Source: Polaribacter butkevichii (GTDB lineage: Bacteria; Bacteroidota; Bacteroidia; Flavobacteriales; Flavobacteriaceae). From it: 64,000 nt of DNA. Under the pieces are notes generated by a model that saw only the letters and a program-made list of their open reading frames with translations, made no database searches and was not told the origin of the DNA. Both the position numbers and the translations under genes were made by a program. The stretch's first letter is position 1; each line of letters starts with the position of its first letter. Below are positions 34,467-43,065 of this stretch, in pieces. The DNA lies in contig NZ_CP150661.1 of assembly GCF_038024105.1 (NCBI RefSeq), positions 3,129,501 to 3,193,500 on the forward strand. The letters run 5' to 3'.

Positions 34467-35213
34467 ATGGAACATATAGAATTATTTTTCAAATCGATAT
34501 TTATAGACAACATGGTATTTGCAACCTTTTTAGGGATGTGTTCTTACCTTGCTGTATCTAAAAAAGTATCTACTGCCGTTGGGTTAGGAGCTGCTGTAAT
34601 TTTTGTATTAGCAGTTACTGTACCTTTAAACTGGTTATTAGATCAGTATATCTTAAAAGAAGGCGCTTTAGTTTGGTTAGATGCTAAATATGGCGTTGAT
34701 GGTGCAGAAACATTAGATTTAAGTTTCTTATCATTTATCATGTTTATTGCAACGATTGCAACGATGGTACAATTGGTAGAAATTATTGTAGAAAAATTTT
34801 CACCATCATTATACAACTCGCTAGGTATTTTCTTACCATTAATTGCTGTTAACTGTGCAATTTTAGGAGGAAGTTTATTTATGCAATCAAGAGAAATACC
34901 TTCATTAGGCTTGGCTTTAACTTACGGAGTAGGTTCTGGTATTGGATGGTTTTTAGCTATTTTAGCAATTGCTGCTATTCGTGAAAAAATTAGATACTCT
35001 AGCGTACCACCAGCATTAAGAGGATTAGGAATTACCTTTATTATTACTGGTTTAATGGCTATTGGTTTTATGAGTTTTGGAGGTATGTTAACAGGGGGTG
35101 ATGAAAAAACAGAAGAGGCTCCGAAAGTAGAAGCTAAAGCTGATAAAAAAGACCCTTTAAAGAAAGAAGATGCTAAAGAAATTATAGCAGAAAATACTAA
35201 AATAAATAAGTAG
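34467..35213 (+). CDS. nqrE: Na+-translocating NADH:quinone reductase subunit E
   Basis: NqrE is a 248-residue polytopic subunit homologous to RnfA and NqrD, with inverted topology relative to NqrD. Recognisable segments are [20 protein letters not shown] near 14-33 (one ligand Cys) and [16 protein letters not shown] near 125-140 (second ligand Cys). The protein has a charged C-terminal tail of about 35 residues rich in Lys, Glu and Ala, longer than in the Vibrio protein. nqrF follows 4 bp later. Confidence 0.97.
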   Translation: MEHIELFFKSIFIDNMVFATFLGMCSYLAVSKKVSTAVGLGAAVIFVLAVTVPLNWLLDQYILKEGALVWLDAKYGVDGAETLDLSFLSFIMFIATIATMVQLVEIIVEKFSPSLYNSLGIFLPLIAVNCAILGGSLFMQSREIPSLGLALTYGVGSGIGWFLAILAIAAIREKIRYSSVPPALRGLGITFIITGLMAIGFMSFGGMLTGGDEKTEEAPKVEAKADKKDPLKKEDAKEIIAENTKINK

Positions 35214-35217
35214 TAAG

Positions 35218-36528
35218 ATGATATTAGCAGCAGGTACAACAGGAACCATTATTGCGACGGTAACAGCTTTTTTAATAATAACATTGTTATTAGTAGCATT
35301 ATTATTATTTGTAAAGCAAAAATTATCTCCTTCTGGTCCGGTAACGATTACCATTAACGGAGAAAAGAAAATTGAAGTTAATTCTGGTAGTTCATTATTA
35401 ACAACATTAGGAAACGAAAAAATATTTTTACCATCAGCATGTGGTGGTGGAGGTTCTTGTATTCAATGTGAGTGTCATGTTTTAGAAGGTGGTGGAGAAG
35501 CATTACCTACTGAAGTACCTCACTTTACAAAGAAAGAACTAAAAGAAGGTATTCGTTTAGCATGTCAAGTAAAAGTAAAACAAGACATGAACATTACCAT
35601 TCCAGAAGAAGTTTTTGGAATTAAGAAATGGGATGCCGTGGTTGTAAGAAATTATAACGTAGCATCATTTATTAAAGAGTTTGTTGTAGAGATTCCAGAA
35701 GATATGGGCTATAGAGCAGGTGGGTATATTCAAATTGAAATTCCTCCTTGTGAAGTAAAATATGCTGATATGGATATTACAGCGCACCCAGAAGAACATG
35801 AAACTCCAGATAAATTTGAAGCCGAATGGAACAAATTTAAATTGAGACCTTTAGTAATGAAAAATACTGAAACTGTAGAAAGAGCTTATTCTATGGCTTC
35901 TTACCCTGCAGAAGGTAGAGAAATTATGTTAAATGTACGTATTGCTACACCTCCTTTTGATAGAGCTAAAGGTGGATGGATGGATGTAAATCCTGGAGTA
36001 GCATCTTCCTACATTTTTAACTTAAAGAAAGGTGATAAATGTGTAATTTCTGGTCCTTATGGTGAATTCTTTATCAATGAGTCTGATGCAGAAATGTTAT
36101 ATGTAGGTGGTGGAGCAGGTATGGCACCAATGCGTTCTCATTTATATCATTTATTCAGAACTTTAAAAACTGGTAGAAAAGTATCTTACTGGTACGGTGG
36201 ACGTTCTAAAGCAGAGTTATTCTATATAGAACACTTTAGAGCTTTAGAAAAAGATTTCCCTAATTTTAAATTCTTTATTGCATTATCAGATCCATTAGAA
36301 TCTGATAACTGGAAAGTGAAAAAAGATATTCATGATGAAGCTGGAGATGGTTTTGTTGGGTTTATTCACAATTGTGTAATTGAAAACTATTTAAGTTTAC
36401 ATGAGGCTCCAGAAGATTTAGAATTATATTTCTGTGGACCACCATTAATGAACAAAGCAGTTCAAAAAATGGGTGAAGATTTTGGTCTTTCTGACGAAAA
36501 TATCCGTTTTGATGATTTTGGAGGATAA
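35218..36528 (+). CDS. nqrF: Na+-translocating NADH:quinone reductase subunit F
   Basis: NqrF is the NADH-oxidising subunit of 436 residues. It has one N-terminal transmembrane helix (about 10-33) and a ferredoxin domain with [2Fe-2S] ligands Cys75, Cys81, Cys84 and Cys116. The FAD domain contains RAYSMASYP near 222, and the NADH domain contains YVGGGAGMAPMRSHL near 292 and the C-terminal YFCGPPLMN. The end FDDFGG is typical of the family. It closes the operon and is followed by a strong terminator. Confidence 0.98.
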   Translation: MILAAGTTGTIIATVTAFLIITLLLVALLLFVKQKLSPSGPVTITINGEKKIEVNSGSSLLTTLGNEKIFLPSACGGGGSCIQCECHVLEGGGEALPTEVPHFTKKELKEGIRLACQVKVKQDMNITIPEEVFGIKKWDAVVVRNYNVASFIKEFVVEIPEDMGYRAGGYIQIEIPPCEVKYADMDITAHPEEHETPDKFEAEWNKFKLRPLVMKNTETVERAYSMASYPAEGREIMLNVRIATPPFDRAKGGWMDVNPGVASSYIFNLKKGDKCVISGPYGEFFINESDAEMLYVGGGAGMAPMRSHLYHLFRTLKTGRKVSYWYGGRSKAELFYIEHFRALEKDFPNFKFFIALSDPLESDNWKVKKDIHDEAGDGFVGFIHNCVIENYLSLHEAPEDLELYFCGPPLMNKAVQKMGEDFGLSDENIRFDDFGG

Positions 36529-36549
36529 GCTTCAAATAGATATAAATTT

Positions 36550-36582
36550 AAAACCGACACATTTTGTGTCGGTTTTTTTTGT
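36550..36582 (+). terminator. Rho-independent terminator of the nqr operon
   Basis: AAAACCGACACA and TGTGTCGGTTTT form a 12-bp perfect stem with a tiny loop, followed by a T run. It lies 22 bp after the nqrF stop. Confidence 0.9.
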
Positions 36583-36747
36583 TAAAAACTTTCATGTCGT
36601 GAAATCTACAGTTTATAGATTGTAAGCAACCTGCAATAAATTTGCTGTTTTAGTTTACGCTTTCTATTTAGATATTTACTTTAAATAAAAGGTGTATACC
36701 GAAAAACCAAAATTTAAATAGAGTAGGTAAAACTAAAATGCTTAAAG

Positions 36748-37854
36748 ATGAAAAATGAAGAAAGTACTTGTAAAAAGATTAAAGAAGAATTAGATAATCT
36801 CTATTCAGATTTAAAAGAAGAAAAAGTTAATAATTTAAACCATTGTAGTGAATGTGAAATTGATGAACCTAATATCTTAAAAATAAACTCTCCTTATGAT
36901 GCGGTTCTAATTAATACTGCTCAAGATGGTAAGGGAGGTTTTATTCCTATAGGTGGGGGCAGAGATTTAAATTGGGAAGCTGGTATTGGAAATACGAAAG
37001 GTCCTAATAGTGTTAAAAACTGGATTCCGGCTTATGTAATTAAAGATAGGGCATGGACAAACAGTATTTATTCCAATGCAAATTGGATTTCCTATTATAG
37101 CAATGCACGACAGAAAGCATCTAAAGAAGAGGCTTATTTTAGAATAAAATTCAACTTAAATACCTCTGTAGATCCAAGTCAGTTTTTTCTAGATATGAAA
37201 TTTTTTGCAGATAATTCAGTACATGAAATTTATGTAAATGGAAAGCCACAAAGTATTCATTCATCAACGGTCTTGCCACAAGTTTCTAGTGGTAATCCAT
37301 ACGGATATGTAGGTTTTCAAGCTGATAAAGAAGTAAATATTAAGTTAATGAATGATTGGCAAAAATGTTTAAATGAGGTTATTGTTCATGTTAAATCAGG
37401 TGCTCATTATGTTGGTTTTTTAGCTCAAAACTCTAGTAATTGTTATGAAGTAGAACCACCTAATTATAAACCATCTTTAAACATAAAATGGGGAGATAGT
37501 GATTGTGATTGTATTGAATCTACCGATATGGAAAAAATGATTATAACGGTTTGTAACCCATTTTCTAATATTAGTTTTTCTAATTATTCTATTGGTACTA
37601 TAGAAGTATTTCATCAAAATGGAAAAAAAATAGAATTACTGCCTAACGGAAACCCTTCTATAGAAGTAATTCCAAAAGGAGCTTTCTGTTTTGGAACTAT
37701 AAAACCTTGTAGTTGTGTTTCTAGAGAGTTTGTACTCATAAACAACGGAGCAAAGCAAGGTAAGTATAGGTTTAAAATAGCTGGTATTTGTTATAATGTA
37801 GAACTTCATTATGATTTAGAAGATTGTTTAGAGTTTAGTATTTGTAAAGATTAA
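36748..37854 (+). CDS. Uncharacterised beta-rich protein
   Basis: I do not recognise this 368-residue protein. It has no signal peptide and begins with a charged helix (MKNEESTCKKIKEELDNLYS) followed by a HCSECE motif. The central part (about 100-240) resembles a galactose-binding-like jelly roll: ANWISYYSNARQ, YFRIKFNLNT, FFADNSVHEIYVNG and HVKSGAHYVGFLAQN. The last third is another beta-rich section with CDCIE and SCVSREF cysteines. It heads a run of five co-directional genes that ends with a LytS/LytR-type pair. Extracellular binding function is only a structural guess. Confidence 0.6.
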   Translation: MKNEESTCKKIKEELDNLYSDLKEEKVNNLNHCSECEIDEPNILKINSPYDAVLINTAQDGKGGFIPIGGGRDLNWEAGIGNTKGPNSVKNWIPAYVIKDRAWTNSIYSNANWISYYSNARQKASKEEAYFRIKFNLNTSVDPSQFFLDMKFFADNSVHEIYVNGKPQSIHSSTVLPQVSSGNPYGYVGFQADKEVNIKLMNDWQKCLNEVIVHVKSGAHYVGFLAQNSSNCYEVEPPNYKPSLNIKWGDSDCDCIESTDMEKMIITVCNPFSNISFSNYSIGTIEVFHQNGKKIELLPNGNPSIEVIPKGAFCFGTIKPCSCVSREFVLINNGAKQGKYRFKIAGICYNVELHYDLEDCLEFSICKD

Positions 37855-37975
37855 AAAGCTCATGGAAAAGTCAACGGAGATTGCATCAAAGTTGCCTTTC
37901 CTTAGCCTAATTATAAACAAATGTTTCCTAAAGCGCTTAAATTCAGTGATTAACAAATATTTAATTATTAACTTT

Positions 37976-38776
37976 ATGAAAAAAAATATGAAAACGAATA
38001 GAGTATTAATGCTAATAGCTATTATTTTATTGACTATTCTTTTATTTAGAACATGCCAAAACGAAAAAATATGTAAACATACAGAGTTAAATGAACAAGA
38101 GGTTATAGAGAACTTTAAAAATTCTAGACACACCATCGACATCGTGAAGGTAGAAGAATTATATGGTAATTATAAAGATAGATTTATACCTGTAATTAAA
38201 GATTTACAAGAAAAAGATACTGTTACTAAAGAAAAGTTTAGAGAAAATTATTTACCAACAGAATATTCTTTAATTCCATTGCAAAAGTTAAAGAATTATA
38301 TTCAATTTTTAGACGTTTTACAACACAAAAATCCAAATCAGATTATATCTGGTATTGCATTTAGTTTTGGTGCCTACAATTTAAATGTTTCTGATAAAAC
38401 AATGGAAAATCCAAGTATTAATACTGTTAAATCCAGAAAAAATGATCCATTAAAAAAAGGTGACTATAATGGACGTTTAACCCTTTTTTTTACACCAACA
38501 TATTATGATTCTTGTATAGAAACTGGATATGACGCAGATAACCACATTCCGTTTTACATAGAACCAGATGATGCTTCGGATATGTTTAAAGGAGATTATA
38601 AATCACTTTATTGTCATTTAAACTCTGAATTTTATTATATTGAAAGTTGCCCAGAAAAAGAAATATCTAAAGCAAGTTTATTGCCAACTTTTAATGCTGC
38701 TACTGCAAAAATTACAATGCAAAGTGTTTCTAGTAATGAGTTAACGGATATGCCACCTAAAAGAGTGGGTGACTAA
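37976..38776 (+). CDS. Uncharacterised single-pass membrane protein
   Basis: I do not recognise this protein. The frame is open from 37862, but the ATG at 37976 gives a clean N-terminus with a single hydrophobic segment (MKTNRVLMLIAIILLTILLF) followed by a soluble domain of about 240 residues. That domain contains PLKKGDYNGRLTLFFTPTYYD, YIEPDDASDMFKGDYKSLYC and a conserved-looking LPTEYSLIPLQKLKNYIQFL. The Cys after the helix (FRTC) does not fit a good lipobox. The gene sits between the beta-rich protein and a polytopic protein in an apparent operon. Confidence 0.6.
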   Translation: MKKNMKTNRVLMLIAIILLTILLFRTCQNEKICKHTELNEQEVIENFKNSRHTIDIVKVEELYGNYKDRFIPVIKDLQEKDTVTKEKFRENYLPTEYSLIPLQKLKNYIQFLDVLQHKNPNQIISGIAFSFGAYNLNVSDKTMENPSINTVKSRKNDPLKKGDYNGRLTLFFTPTYYDSCIETGYDADNHIPFYIEPDDASDMFKGDYKSLYCHLNSEFYYIESCPEKEISKASLLPTFNAATAKITMQSVSSNELTDMPPKRVGD

Positions 38777-38800
38777 AGTAATTAAACAAATGTTTTTAAA

Positions 38801-39457
38801 ATGGATTTTTTTAAATTATACTTAATAAATGGTTATGTTTATATTCAGCTATTACCTGTATTAATAGGCTTTATAGTTTGGAAACACCTAGACAAACCAT
38901 ATAGGTTGTTTGTTATAGTATTACTCTATTCTGCCTTAAATGAGAGTTTTAAGACTTATTATGGAACGTATATTGTTAAAAATCAAAATAAAATACTATC
39001 AAATCTTTATAATATCATTTACTTTAGCTTTCTGTTTTGGCTTTTCTGTAAAAAAGTGAATAGTAATGTTCTAAAAAAAATAATTAGTATTATAGTTACT
39101 TTATACTTTATAAGTATAGGTTACGAGTTATTTTATAAAGGAATGGATTACCATAATCAAACCCAAGTTATACCATTTATTATAGGTGGTTTCGGAATTT
39201 TAGTTTGTGTCTTTTATTACTTTGTTAGTCTTTTAAATTCAAAAGAAATTATTAGTATACATAGAAATCTACTGTTTTGGATTGCCATAGCGCATTTTAT
39301 TTATTATCTTGGTTTTACACCGTTTAAAATAGGAGAAAACTATTATGCCTCTTTTGATAAATATTATTATTTATTTGATGTTAAAGTGCCTATAACGTTT
39401 TTTAAATGTATCATTCTAAGTATTGGTTTTATATGCAGTCGCCTGAAAATTCAATAA
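38801..39457 (+). CDS. Uncharacterised polytopic membrane protein
   Basis: I do not recognise this 218-residue protein. It has about seven hydrophobic segments with few charges, comparable to integral sensor modules. It lies 24 bp after the single-pass protein, and its 3' end overlaps the start of the LytS-like kinase gene, so translation of the two is probably coupled. The kinase itself has only one transmembrane helix, so this protein could be its membrane sensor partner. That is inference from gene order only. Confidence 0.65.
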   Translation: MDFFKLYLINGYVYIQLLPVLIGFIVWKHLDKPYRLFVIVLLYSALNESFKTYYGTYIVKNQNKILSNLYNIIYFSFLFWLFCKKVNSNVLKKIISIIVTLYFISIGYELFYKGMDYHNQTQVIPFIIGGFGILVCVFYYFVSLLNSKEIISIHRNLLFWIAIAHFIYYLGFTPFKIGENYYASFDKYYYLFDVKVPITFFKCIILSIGFICSRLKIQ

Positions 39458-40239
39458 TAATACTCTTTATATCCATTCTAATAACACTTGGTGTTTTTTT
39501 GGTGCTACTTTTTGTGATTTTTTTAAAAAGGAAAAACAGATTGGTACAAGACAATCTAGAAAACGCATTAAAAAACCAGCAACAGCAACACGAGCTAGAA
39601 TTAAAAGCATTGAGAGGGCAAATGAATCCGCATTTTGTACATAATTCATTAAATGCGATTCAATATTATATTCAACAAAACGATGTTGAAACATCAGAAA
39701 ATTATTTGGCGAAATTCTCAAAACTCATGCGTCAATTTTTTGATTATTCAAGAAGAAAAAGTATTAGTTTAAGCGAAGAAATTAGTCTTTTAGAAAACTA
39801 CCTTCAAATAGAGAAATTACGTTTCGAAGAAAAATTGGTGTATGAAATAAAGGTAGATGCTAAATTAGATATAGAAGAAGAATGCATGCCACCAATGATT
39901 TTACAGCCTTTAGTAGAAAATGCTATAAATCATGGATTGTTTCATAAGCAAGGAAACGGAAAAGTTTCTGTGCAATTTAAATATATTGATAAAAATTGTT
40001 TTAAAGTAGCGGTAATAGATAATGGTATAGGCTTAGAAAAAGCAAAAAAATTAAACAATTCTATTAAAAATAAAAAATCATCTCATTCTTCTGCAGTCTT
40101 ATTAGAGCGCCTTCATTTTCTAAATGAAAGTAGCCATTGGAATGTATCTTATAAAATTATAGATCGTTCTGTAAAACCGGGTAAAACAGGTACAGAAGTA
40201 TCTTTACTCTTTAATCAGAAAAATAATGAAAACGATTAA
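39433..40239 (+). CDS. LytS-like sensor histidine kinase
   Basis: This kinase of the His_kinase (LytS/YehU) family has 268 residues from the ATG at 39433 (MQSPENSIIILF). An upstream in-frame ATG at 39406 is also possible. It has one transmembrane helix near 8-30, a short coiled coil (QDNLENALKNQQQQHELELKAL), the phospho-acceptor motif MNPHFVHNSLNAI with His67, and an ATP-binding domain with LQPLVENAINHG and DNGIGLEKA. It overlaps the preceding membrane protein gene by 25 bp and the response regulator gene by 14 bp. Confidence 0.92.
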   Translation: MQSPENSIIILFISILITLGVFLVLLFVIFLKRKNRLVQDNLENALKNQQQQHELELKALRGQMNPHFVHNSLNAIQYYIQQNDVETSENYLAKFSKLMRQFFDYSRRKSISLSEEISLLENYLQIEKLRFEEKLVYEIKVDAKLDIEEECMPPMILQPLVENAINHGLFHKQGNGKVSVQFKYIDKNCFKVAVIDNGIGLEKAKKLNNSIKNKKSSHSSAVLLERLHFLNESSHWNVSYKIIDRSVKPGKTGTEVSLLFNQKNNEND

Positions 40240-40972
40240 AACCATACTTATTGATGATGAGCGAAAAGCATTGGCCATTCTAAAAAATAAAATAGAACGC
40301 CTATGCCCAAATTTAGAAATTGTTGCCGAAACGCAAAGCCCTAAAGAAGCTATAAAACTGATAAAAAACCTTCAACCTCAATTAATTTTTTTAGATATTT
40401 CTATGCCAGAAATAAATGGTTTCGATTTATTAAAAGAGTTTGACAACCCCAATTTCGAAATTATTTTTGCGACTGCTTTTGATAATTATGCTATAGAAGC
40501 AATAAAACATTGTGCCATTGGTTATCTTGTAAAACCTATAGATAATAGTGATTTAGTGTCAGCTGTAAAGAATGCTGCTAAGAATATAGAAGAGAAAACA
40601 GCTCTACAAAAAAACAAGTTACTTATAGAAAATTTGGGCGTACAAACTTTTCAAATGAAAAAAATGGTAATTCCATCTACAGAAGGGTTAGAGTTTGTAA
40701 AAATAGCAGACATTATTCATTGTGAAGGTATAGATGGGTACACAAAAATTCATTTTAGTAATCACAAACCTATTTTGAGCTCACAAAGCATTGGTCATTT
40801 TAATAAACTGTTAATAAACCAAAATTTTTATTTAGTACATAAATCTCATTTAATCAATTTACAACATATAGAAAAATATTTAAATGAAGGTTATGTGTTA
40901 TTAAGTGCTAACCATAAAGTACCTGTATCTAGAAACAGGAGACAAGAATTTTTAAATAATTTAAAAGCTTAA
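40226..40972 (+). CDS. LytTR family response regulator
   Basis: This 248-residue regulator has a receiver domain (residues 1-120) with phospho-acceptor Asp57 (LIFLDISMPEINGFDLL) and acidic residues Asp10/Asp11. It is followed by a LytTR DNA-binding domain (about 145-245; GLEFVKIADIIHCEGIDGYTKIHF and FYLVHKSHLINLQHIEKY). It is the partner of the overlapping LytS-like kinase. Target promoters are not evident. Autoregulation of the five-gene cluster would be the simplest scheme. Confidence 0.93.
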   Translation: MKTIKTILIDDERKALAILKNKIERLCPNLEIVAETQSPKEAIKLIKNLQPQLIFLDISMPEINGFDLLKEFDNPNFEIIFATAFDNYAIEAIKHCAIGYLVKPIDNSDLVSAVKNAAKNIEEKTALQKNKLLIENLGVQTFQMKKMVIPSTEGLEFVKIADIIHCEGIDGYTKIHFSNHKPILSSQSIGHFNKLLINQNFYLVHKSHLINLQHIEKYLNEGYVLLSANHKVPVSRNRRQEFLNNLKA

Positions 40973-41066
40973 TTTGATGAGCTTACAATGTTAAAATTGT
41001 TTTTATAAAATAAACAGATTTTTTTTAAAAATGAGTAGTTTCGTAAAATAAAAACTATCAATAAAT

Positions 41067-41858
41067 TTGACGTTCTGCCTACTAATTATTATATGTATTG
41101 TTATTGTTGCTTGCCTATTACTTTACTGTTTTCAAGAAAAATTTATATTTCTGAATGGTAATTCTTTAGATAAAAAATATTCGTTTCGTTTTTCAAATAC
41201 GTTTGATGAAGTTTTTATTCATACTGATAATAATAACTACATTAATGCCCTTCACTTTAAACGACCAAAACCCAAGGGTGTTGTTTTATTTTGCCATGGA
41301 AATAAAGGGAATTTAATAAAATGGGGAGAACGGATTTCTTATTTATTAGAGTATAATTATGAAGTCTTAGTTTTTGATTATAGAAACTACGGTAAGAGTA
41401 CTGGCAACTACAATGAGAATAGTATGTATTGTGATGCTTTATCTGTTTACAATCACTTAAAAAAGGATTTTAAAGAAGAAAATATTGTTGTTTACGGCTT
41501 TTCATTAGGTGGTACTTTTGCTACAAGGATAGCAGCCGAAAACACTCCAAAAGAATTAGTGTTAGAAGCACCTTTTTACAACTTTAAAAAAGCAGCTAAA
41601 TTTAAATTTAGATGGTCACCAACATTTTTATTGAAGTATAAATTTAAGTCTGATAAGGATATTGCTAAGGTAACCTCACCGATTACCATATTTCATGGTA
41701 ATAAGGATAAAACAACCAGTTTTAAGCAATCTAAAAGGTTATTAGAACAAAATACATCTATCAGAAATAAATACGTAGAAATTGATGGTGGAACGCATCA
41801 TAATTTAAAAGAATTTGCTATTTATAATTCTATTCTAAAAGAAATTTTAGAACGATAG
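41067..41858 (+). CDS. Alpha/beta hydrolase, membrane-anchored
   Basis: This 263-residue alpha/beta hydrolase of the BEM46/ABHD-like type has an N-terminal hydrophobic anchor (TFCLLIIICIVIVACLLLYCF) followed by QEKFIF, as in many bacterial relatives. The oxyanion segment CHGNKGN, the nucleophile elbow YGFSLGGTF, a candidate acid Asp in HGNKDKTTS and His in GGTHHNL are all visible. The only available start is TTG, since the frame is closed by a stop 18 bp upstream. It is monocistronic or weakly linked to the gene after it. Substrate unknown. Confidence 0.8.
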   Translation: MTFCLLIIICIVIVACLLLYCFQEKFIFLNGNSLDKKYSFRFSNTFDEVFIHTDNNNYINALHFKRPKPKGVVLFCHGNKGNLIKWGERISYLLEYNYEVLVFDYRNYGKSTGNYNENSMYCDALSVYNHLKKDFKEENIVVYGFSLGGTFATRIAAENTPKELVLEAPFYNFKKAAKFKFRWSPTFLLKYKFKSDKDIAKVTSPITIFHGNKDKTTSFKQSKRLLEQNTSIRNKYVEIDGGTHHNLKEFAIYNSILKEILER

Positions 41859-41911
41859 CACTTCTTAAAACTTTTAAATTGTATTTTTGATAACTCGAAA
41901 GAATAATAAAA

Positions 41912-42361
41912 ATGGGTAGTATCAATAAAATTTTAAAGAAGCGGAAGTATATCAAAATAAAGCTAAAGAAAATTGCTACCAATCATTTAGAATTGAAAGC
42001 AACAATTAATGGTGTAAAAGGACGTTTTATTCTAGATACTGGCGCTTCAAACTCGTGTGTTGGATTAGATTTGATAACTCATTTTAATTTGGATGCTCAA
42101 GAAAGTGAAACAAAAGCTGCTGGAGCAGGAGCAACGGGTATGGAAACTCAGCAATCTGACAATAACTCTTTAAAAATAGGTGATTGGAAAACAAAGAAAT
42201 GCCATTTGGTGTTATTTGATTTATCGCATGTAAATACAGCTTTAACACAACACAACGCTAAAGAAGTACACGGAATTATTGGTGCGGATGTTCTACACAA
42301 AGGAAAAGCTTTTATAGATTACAATAAAAAGGTTTTGTACCTAAAAAAAACAAAGAAATAA
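41912..42361 (+). CDS. Retropepsin-like aspartic protease family protein
   Basis: This 149-residue single-domain protein has the clan AA aspartic protease signature FILDTGASNSC with candidate catalytic Asp42 and a C-terminal HGIIGADVLHKGKAFIDY flap-distal motif. Retropepsin-like enzymes work as homodimers, with each chain giving one Asp. No signal peptide is seen, but the N-terminus is strongly basic (KILKKRKYIKIKLKK). It precedes the YqeY gene by 21 bp. Function in bacteria is not well established. Confidence 0.8.
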   Translation: MGSINKILKKRKYIKIKLKKIATNHLELKATINGVKGRFILDTGASNSCVGLDLITHFNLDAQESETKAAGAGATGMETQQSDNNSLKIGDWKTKKCHLVLFDLSHVNTALTQHNAKEVHGIIGADVLHKGKAFIDYNKKVLYLKKTKK

Positions 42362-42382
42362 TTAATTTTAAAATAAGATAAA

Positions 42383-42832
42383 ATGAGTTTGCAAAAACAA
42401 GTAATGGATAAAATGAAAGAAGCAATGAAAGCAAAAGATACTGTTGCTTTACAAGCTTTAAGAGCAGTTAAATCTGCCTTTTTATTAGCAAAAACAGAAA
42501 CAGGTGTTCAGGCAGATATTACAGAAGAGCAAGAGTTGAAAATTATTCAGAAACAAGTTAAGCAAAGAAAAGATAGTGCTGCTATTTTTGTAGAACAGGG
42601 TAGAGAGGATTTGGCTGCACCTGAATTAGCAGAATTGGCGGTTTTAGAACAGTTTTTACCTGAGGCCCTATCAGAAGACAAAATAGAAGAAGTAGTCATT
42701 GCAGCGATTCAAAAATTAGGTGCATCTGGTATGAAAGATATGGGGAAAGTAATGGGAGTTGTTTCTAAAGAATTAGCAGGACAAGCTGATGGGAAAGTAA
42801 TATCTACTTTAGTAAAAAAGAATTTAATGTAA
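42383..42832 (+). CDS. GatB/YqeY domain protein
   Basis: This 149-residue cytosolic protein consists of a YqeY domain, related to the tRNA-binding C-terminal domain of the amidotransferase subunit GatB. Visible motifs are the helix ALRAVKSAFLLAKTE near 25-40, KQRKDSAAIFVEQGREDLAA near 58-77, FLPEALSEDKIE, and GMKDMGKVMGVVSKELAGQADGKVIS near the C-terminus. Length is normal. A role in tRNA metabolism is inferred for the family but not demonstrated. It is followed closely by a tRNA gene. Confidence 0.9.
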   Translation: MSLQKQVMDKMKEAMKAKDTVALQALRAVKSAFLLAKTETGVQADITEEQELKIIQKQVKQRKDSAAIFVEQGREDLAAPELAELAVLEQFLPEALSEDKIEEVVIAAIQKLGASGMKDMGKVMGVVSKELAGQADGKVISTLVKKNLM

Positions 42833-42873
42833 TAAAATAAAAGTATTCTTATTTTGGTAAGAATATTTTTTAT

Positions 42874-42950
42874 GGCTCCATAGTTCAACTGAATAGAATA
42901 TCAGATTTCGGCTCTGAGGGTTGCAGGTTTGAATCCTGCTGGAGTCACCA
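42874..42950 (+). tRNA. tRNA-Arg (anticodon TCG)
   Basis: A 77-nt cloverleaf with encoded CCA is present. Acceptor GGCTCCA pairs with TGGAGTC (one G-T). The anticodon stem TCAGA/TCTGA encloses loop TTTCGGC, giving anticodon TCG. The T arm is GCAGG-TTTGAAT-CCTGC. The D stem GTTC/GAAT is present, but the D loop AACTGAATA lacks the usual GG pair, which is atypical. Confidence 0.88.
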
Positions 42951-42952
42951 TA

Positions 42953-43006
42953 AAAAAAGCCACAATTAAAAAGAAATAATTTCCTTTTAATTGTGGCTTT
43001 TTAATT
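42953..43006. terminator. Bidirectional terminator between tRNA-Arg and the giant gene
   Basis: AAAAAGCCACAATTAAAA and TTTTAATTGTGGCTTTTT form an 18-bp perfect stem, with T runs on both strands. It follows the tRNA and lies 60 bp beyond the stop of the minus-strand giant gene. Its core resembles the terminator downstream of the second giant gene. Confidence 0.85.
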
Positions 43007-43065
43007 TGTTTAAAATGTTAGTGTATCCCTCAATATTTTAAATTGATGGATACACTATGTACTAC

